Origin: Syntrophomonadaceae bacterium
GTDB taxonomy: Bacteria > Bacillota > Dethiobacteria > DTU022 > UBA8154
Direction: 5' to 3'
Length of the DNA stretch: 35,296 nucleotides
Assembly (NCBI GenBank): GCA_003563895.1
Contig: PWTK01000063.1
Span: 1 to 35,296 of the forward strand
Shown here in pieces: positions 32,945 to 35,296 of this stretch. Positions within the stretch are counted from its first letter, which is position 1, and each line of letters opens with the position of its first letter. Below the pieces are notes generated by a model. It was not told where the DNA came from. It worked only from the letters and a program-made list of their open reading frames with translations, and did no database searches. The position numbers and the translations under genes are program-made.

Positions 32945-33012
32945 ACTGCCTTGTGCCAGGCCGGCTTGTGCGGTGGTGCGGGAGGGCGGCGGTTAACCAC
33001 CGCCTACCCCAT
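32945..33012 (+). other. Possible 3' end of a group II intron (domains V and VI)
   Basis: The plus strand carries GTGCGGTGGTGCGGGAGGGC, then GGCGG and TTAA and CCGCC, then the end CCTACCCCAT. The hairpin with an unpaired A close to the end and a terminal AT is the form of bacterial group II intron domain VI. The preceding ACTGCC...GGTGGT pairing could be a degenerate domain V. No reverse transcriptase or 5' part was found. It interrupts the recombinase remnant. Confidence 0.35.
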
Positions 33013-33121
33013 CCCCATCCCGATTTAGCCACTTCTTTCATTGCTTTGGCATTTTGGTGATATTTCAGCAAGGACACTACTTGACAATATTATCCCCCGG
33101 CACACGATGTAGGTATATAAT

Positions 33122-33949
33122 TCAAATCCTGCCCTGCCGTAACGCCGCATCCAATTCGCGGGCAAACAGGCCGGGGGTGTCCACCATGGAGAAATGTCCG
33201 GCATCTGGCAGCATGCGCAGCTCCGCACCCGCTACCATAGAACAGAACCGGCGGCCCTCGTCAGGAATTATCCACCGGTCATGTTCACCCCATAACACCG
33301 TTACCGGGACCTCGATTGACGGATACAATTCTTCGAGCCAACTTGTGTATTCATGGTCGAACTGTGCTTTTTGACGGTAATATGCCGGCTGCCCAATGTT
33401 GCCCGTCCAGGGCTCAAGGAGTGCCGCTTCGATCTCCGGTGGCAGCGGACGGGCGACCGAGGTGGCCAGATGAGCGGCTAGAATGGCCCGGTGGATGTAG
33501 TCAGGCAGCACCGCGAATACCTTCTCATACTGGCGTATATGTAGCGAGAACGGGGTTCCCCACGGGTTGAGCAAAACGCCGTCAGCGACAACGAGGCTTG
33601 CAACGTTTACCTCCTCCATCAGATGTGCGCCCATGACCGTCGAAGCACCAAAGTCGTGGCCTACAAGGTGGGGGCGGTCAATGCCGCAGTATTCCAGGAA
33701 TTCTCGTAGGGTCCGGGCAAATGAGCGCAAGCGAACATCTTGACCATCGAATTTCTCGGACCCACCGTAGCCTGGTAAGTCCAGGTAGTAAAAGCGATAG
33801 CTATCCTGTAACCTTTCGATCACACCATTCCATATCACTGAATTTGCTGGCGTACCGTGAACCAATACTACATCCGGGCCGGTACCGGCCATGCCCCAGG
33901 CGATTTCACCCGCGACTGAACGGAAACGTTCATTGACCTGATTATTCAT
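33122..33949 (-). CDS. Alpha/beta hydrolase, epoxide-hydrolase or dehalogenase-like
   Basis: 275 aa alpha/beta hydrolase. Seen: oxyanion region HGTP (31-34), nucleophile Asp99 in VGHDFGAS (the Asp type used by epoxide hydrolases and haloalkane dehalogenases, not the Ser type), LWGEHDRWI with the acid, and DAGHFSMVD with the catalytic histidine. The substrate cannot be told. GTG at 33997 gives a longer frame, but ATG at 33949 has AAGGG about eleven bases upstream and starts at a normal place. The longer frame overlaps the dead methyltransferase. Confidence 0.82.
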   Translation of the reverse strand: MNNQVNERFRSVAGEIAWGMAGTGPDVVLVHGTPANSVIWNGVIERLQDSYRFYYLDLPGYGGSEKFDGQDVRLRSFARTLREFLEYCGIDRPHLVGHDFGASTVMGAHLMEEVNVASLVVADGVLLNPWGTPFSLHIRQYEKVFAVLPDYIHRAILAAHLATSVARPLPPEIEAALLEPWTGNIGQPAYYRQKAQFDHEYTSWLEELYPSIEVPVTVLWGEHDRWIIPDEGRRFCSMVAGAELRMLPDAGHFSMVDTPGLFARELDAALRQGRI

Positions 33950-33980
33950 TGGATTTTCAATCCCTTCAGGAACAAGAAAT

Positions 33981-34259
33981 TTAATAGATGATTCCACTTA
34001 CACAGAAAACTTCCGGATTCCTCTTTTTCGCCAGCTCGAGCATGCCGTCGCTCAGGTCCACCCCTGTAACCGCAAAATGCTGATTAAAATGAAAATCATG
34101 TCCCCCTGCACCACAACCCAAGTGCAGCATTGCTACGGTTTGAGCAGAAATGCGACTTTGGATGGACTTAATATAGGCAAGCGCCTATTCTTCATAGGTT
34201 TCCGGAGGGGCCAGAATATGCACGGTCCAGGCAAGCTCATTGTAAGTCGTCCAGTTCAT
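33981..34259 (-). pseudogene. Broken SAM-dependent methyltransferase
   Basis: ATG at 34259 with GGTGAAGGG upstream opens MNWTTYNELAWTVHILAP and hits TAG after 24 codons (34187-34185). The same frame then continues ALAYIKSIQSRIS, LHLGCGAGGHDFHF (SAM site) and VTGVDLSDGMLELAKKRNP before ending at a TAA near 33981, in the upstream region of the hydrolase gene. It is an N-terminal third of a methyltransferase, with a nonsense mutation and a deletion of the rest. Confidence 0.75.
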
Positions 34260-34394
34260 ATCCCTTCACCTCGTGTTCATCCCCCGCCATAAACGGGCTC
34301 TGACATTTCCTGCCGCCTGGCGGCAGCCATCCCGTTGGTTGATTGCCGGCAAGTATCAAATACCAGCATCTGCCTGCATCTCCGTGCCTTTTTG
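34260..34394. other. Gap with a small hairpin
   Basis: Only a CTGCCG/CGGCAG hairpin at 34310-34326 stands out. It has no T run. Confidence 0.4.
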
Positions 34395-34998
34395 ATTTTC
34401 AAAGTATTTTGCTTGCCACTTTCCCCGTGCCCACAAAAAGTGAAAAGAAGACGTGCAAAACAAAGTCCAGGAGATCCTGAAAGGAGAACGGGCCCCGGAG
34501 TTGATCAAAGTCTTTATCCATGAAAAAGGCAGCGGCCGATTCGACATCGAATGGGAGTTGGACGCCGGTGCGTATCAAAAGATTACAGAAGAAGTTTTTG
34601 GCAAAAAATTGCTGGTCACCTCCAGGGACAACTGGAGCGACGAGGAAATCATTGCTGCTTACTTCAGCCAGAGCCATGTTGAGAGTGCCTTTAAGCATCC
34701 GAAAAATCCTCACCACAATGCGGTTCAACCCCAGTTCCACTGGACGGATCAATAGATCCGAGTTCATACGTTTATCTGCCTTACCGGCCCTTTGCTCTCC
34801 CGGGTGTTGTGGAAAAAACCACAGGACCTGGGTTACACCATCAGTATCGAACGCCTTATCGATCAGCTATCGGATGTCCGCAAAGCAGAAATTGTTGCTG
34901 TCACCGACCTGAAAGGCAAGCCGGTTAAAGAAACTCAACCGGAAGAGATGGATCCAGAACTGCAAAAGCTCTACGAAGAATTGATCAACTCGGTTTAG
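34395..34998 (+). pseudogene. IS1634-type (IS4-like) transposase C-terminal remnant
   Basis: The plus-strand frame reads QNKVQEILKGERAPELIKV, GRFDIEWELDAGAYQKITEE, SDEEIIAAYFSQSHVESAF and QPQFHWTDQ, then TAG (34753-34755), and goes on in the same frame with IRVHTFICL, KKPQDLGYTISIERLIDQL and TQPEEMDPELQKLYEELI to a normal stop. This is the C-terminal third of an IS1634-type transposase. The TAG replaces a codon that is commonly Lys in relatives as I recall them. The front is decayed (a TGA just upstream of 34453) and missing. Confidence 0.75.
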
Positions 34999-35296
34999 TT
35001 TATACAAGAAAGATCTCTTTAACCGCTCACTATTGCTGGACTGAAGGAACTTTTTCTCGATTCATTTAGTAAACTCACGAGTTATCTAAAACATCTTACC
35101 AGATAACTTCCAGGGAGTGGAAATAACATGCGTTTTTATTTACCGCAAAAGGGGTATCCATTTCACTCTCGTTATGGCAGGATGTATGCATGAGAGAGCA
35201 AAAGAGCCATTTCATAAAGGCGTTGATTCCCACGTACGATCCGGGATTTCGACCATGGTTTACGATCAAAAAGGCCTGCGCCCTTCTACCTTGCCC
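34999..35296. other. Window end, unassigned
   Basis: Bases 35000-35110 are AT-rich and may hold the right end of the IS1634-type element. ATG at 35128 with GGGAG upstream opens a 21-codon frame (MRFYLPQKG). The next frame stays open to the window edge (GIHFTLVMAGCMHERAK). I cannot assign either; a frameshifted or truncated gene is possible. Confidence 0.3.

Noticed and set aside
34185..34755. Two in-frame TAG codons (broken methyltransferase, IS1634-type remnant) as possible pyrrolysine read-through
   Set aside because: Both genes are truncated as well, neighbouring dead genes have TAA/TGA stops and frameshifts, and no pylT/pylS is seen. Plain decay is simpler.

Overview
The window looks like the chromosome of a strictly anaerobic, spore-former-lineage Firmicute (Clostridia in the broad sense). 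I cannot name a genus. The reasons are: T-box and lysine-riboswitch control, the LL-diaminopimelate aminotransferase route to lysine, bacillithiol synthesis genes, SelA/SelB, and a large flavin/iron-sulfur electron-transfer cluster with no respiratory-oxygen genes. Base composition is moderately GC-rich. Almost every intact gene is on the minus strand, so transcription runs from high to low coordinates. TTG and GTG starts are unusually common.

Layout from low to high coordinates. (1) 1-115: the end of an insertion element whose other copy lies at 14.9 kb. (2) 112-4180: bacillithiol operon, promoter - membrane-anchored unknown - bshC - bshB1 - bshA. (3) 4224-8062: aromatic amino acid operon aroF - tyrA - aroA behind a tyrosine T-box (specifier UAC). 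(4) 8096-14640: aspartate/lysine block, lysine riboswitch - lysA - dapF - dapL - asd - aspartokinase. (5) 14680-15007: deleted IS remnant. (6) 15038-15600: RseC/MucC-like membrane protein. (7) 15600-16036: gene-free stretch rich in hairpins, possibly containing structured RNA. (8) 16041-24446: eight-gene electron-transfer cluster, in transcription order hdrCB fusion - etfB - etfA - hdrA - flxD(mvhD) - flxC - flxB - flxA. (9) 24.5-25.0 kb: repeat copy R1 and a 53-codon small gene. (10) 25079-28540: selA - selB. (11) 28.5-31.0 kb: repeat-rich region with two inverted copies of a MITE-like element, two more R repeats, a YjbQ-family gene, a small zinc-finger gene and a coiled-coil gene. (12) 31.0-35.3 kb: decay zone with remnants of an IS256 transposase, a large serine recombinase, a possible group II intron end, a methyltransferase and an IS1634-type transposase, interleaved with two intact-looking genes (a methyltransferase and an alpha/beta hydrolase).

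The main candidate for something undescribed is region 8. It combines an NADH-oxidising FlxABCD module, a flavin-bifurcating HdrA, a fused HdrC-HdrB subunit and an EtfAB pair in one directon. FlxABCD-HdrABC and bifurcating EtfAB are each known separately. Their close linkage suggests one assembly linking NADH, ferredoxin and an Etf-dependent acyl-CoA (or similar) dehydrogenase. That is inference from gene order only.

The second tier of interest is two repeat families around the sel genes, one of them with compensating hairpin changes, and the hairpin-rich gap before the flx genes.
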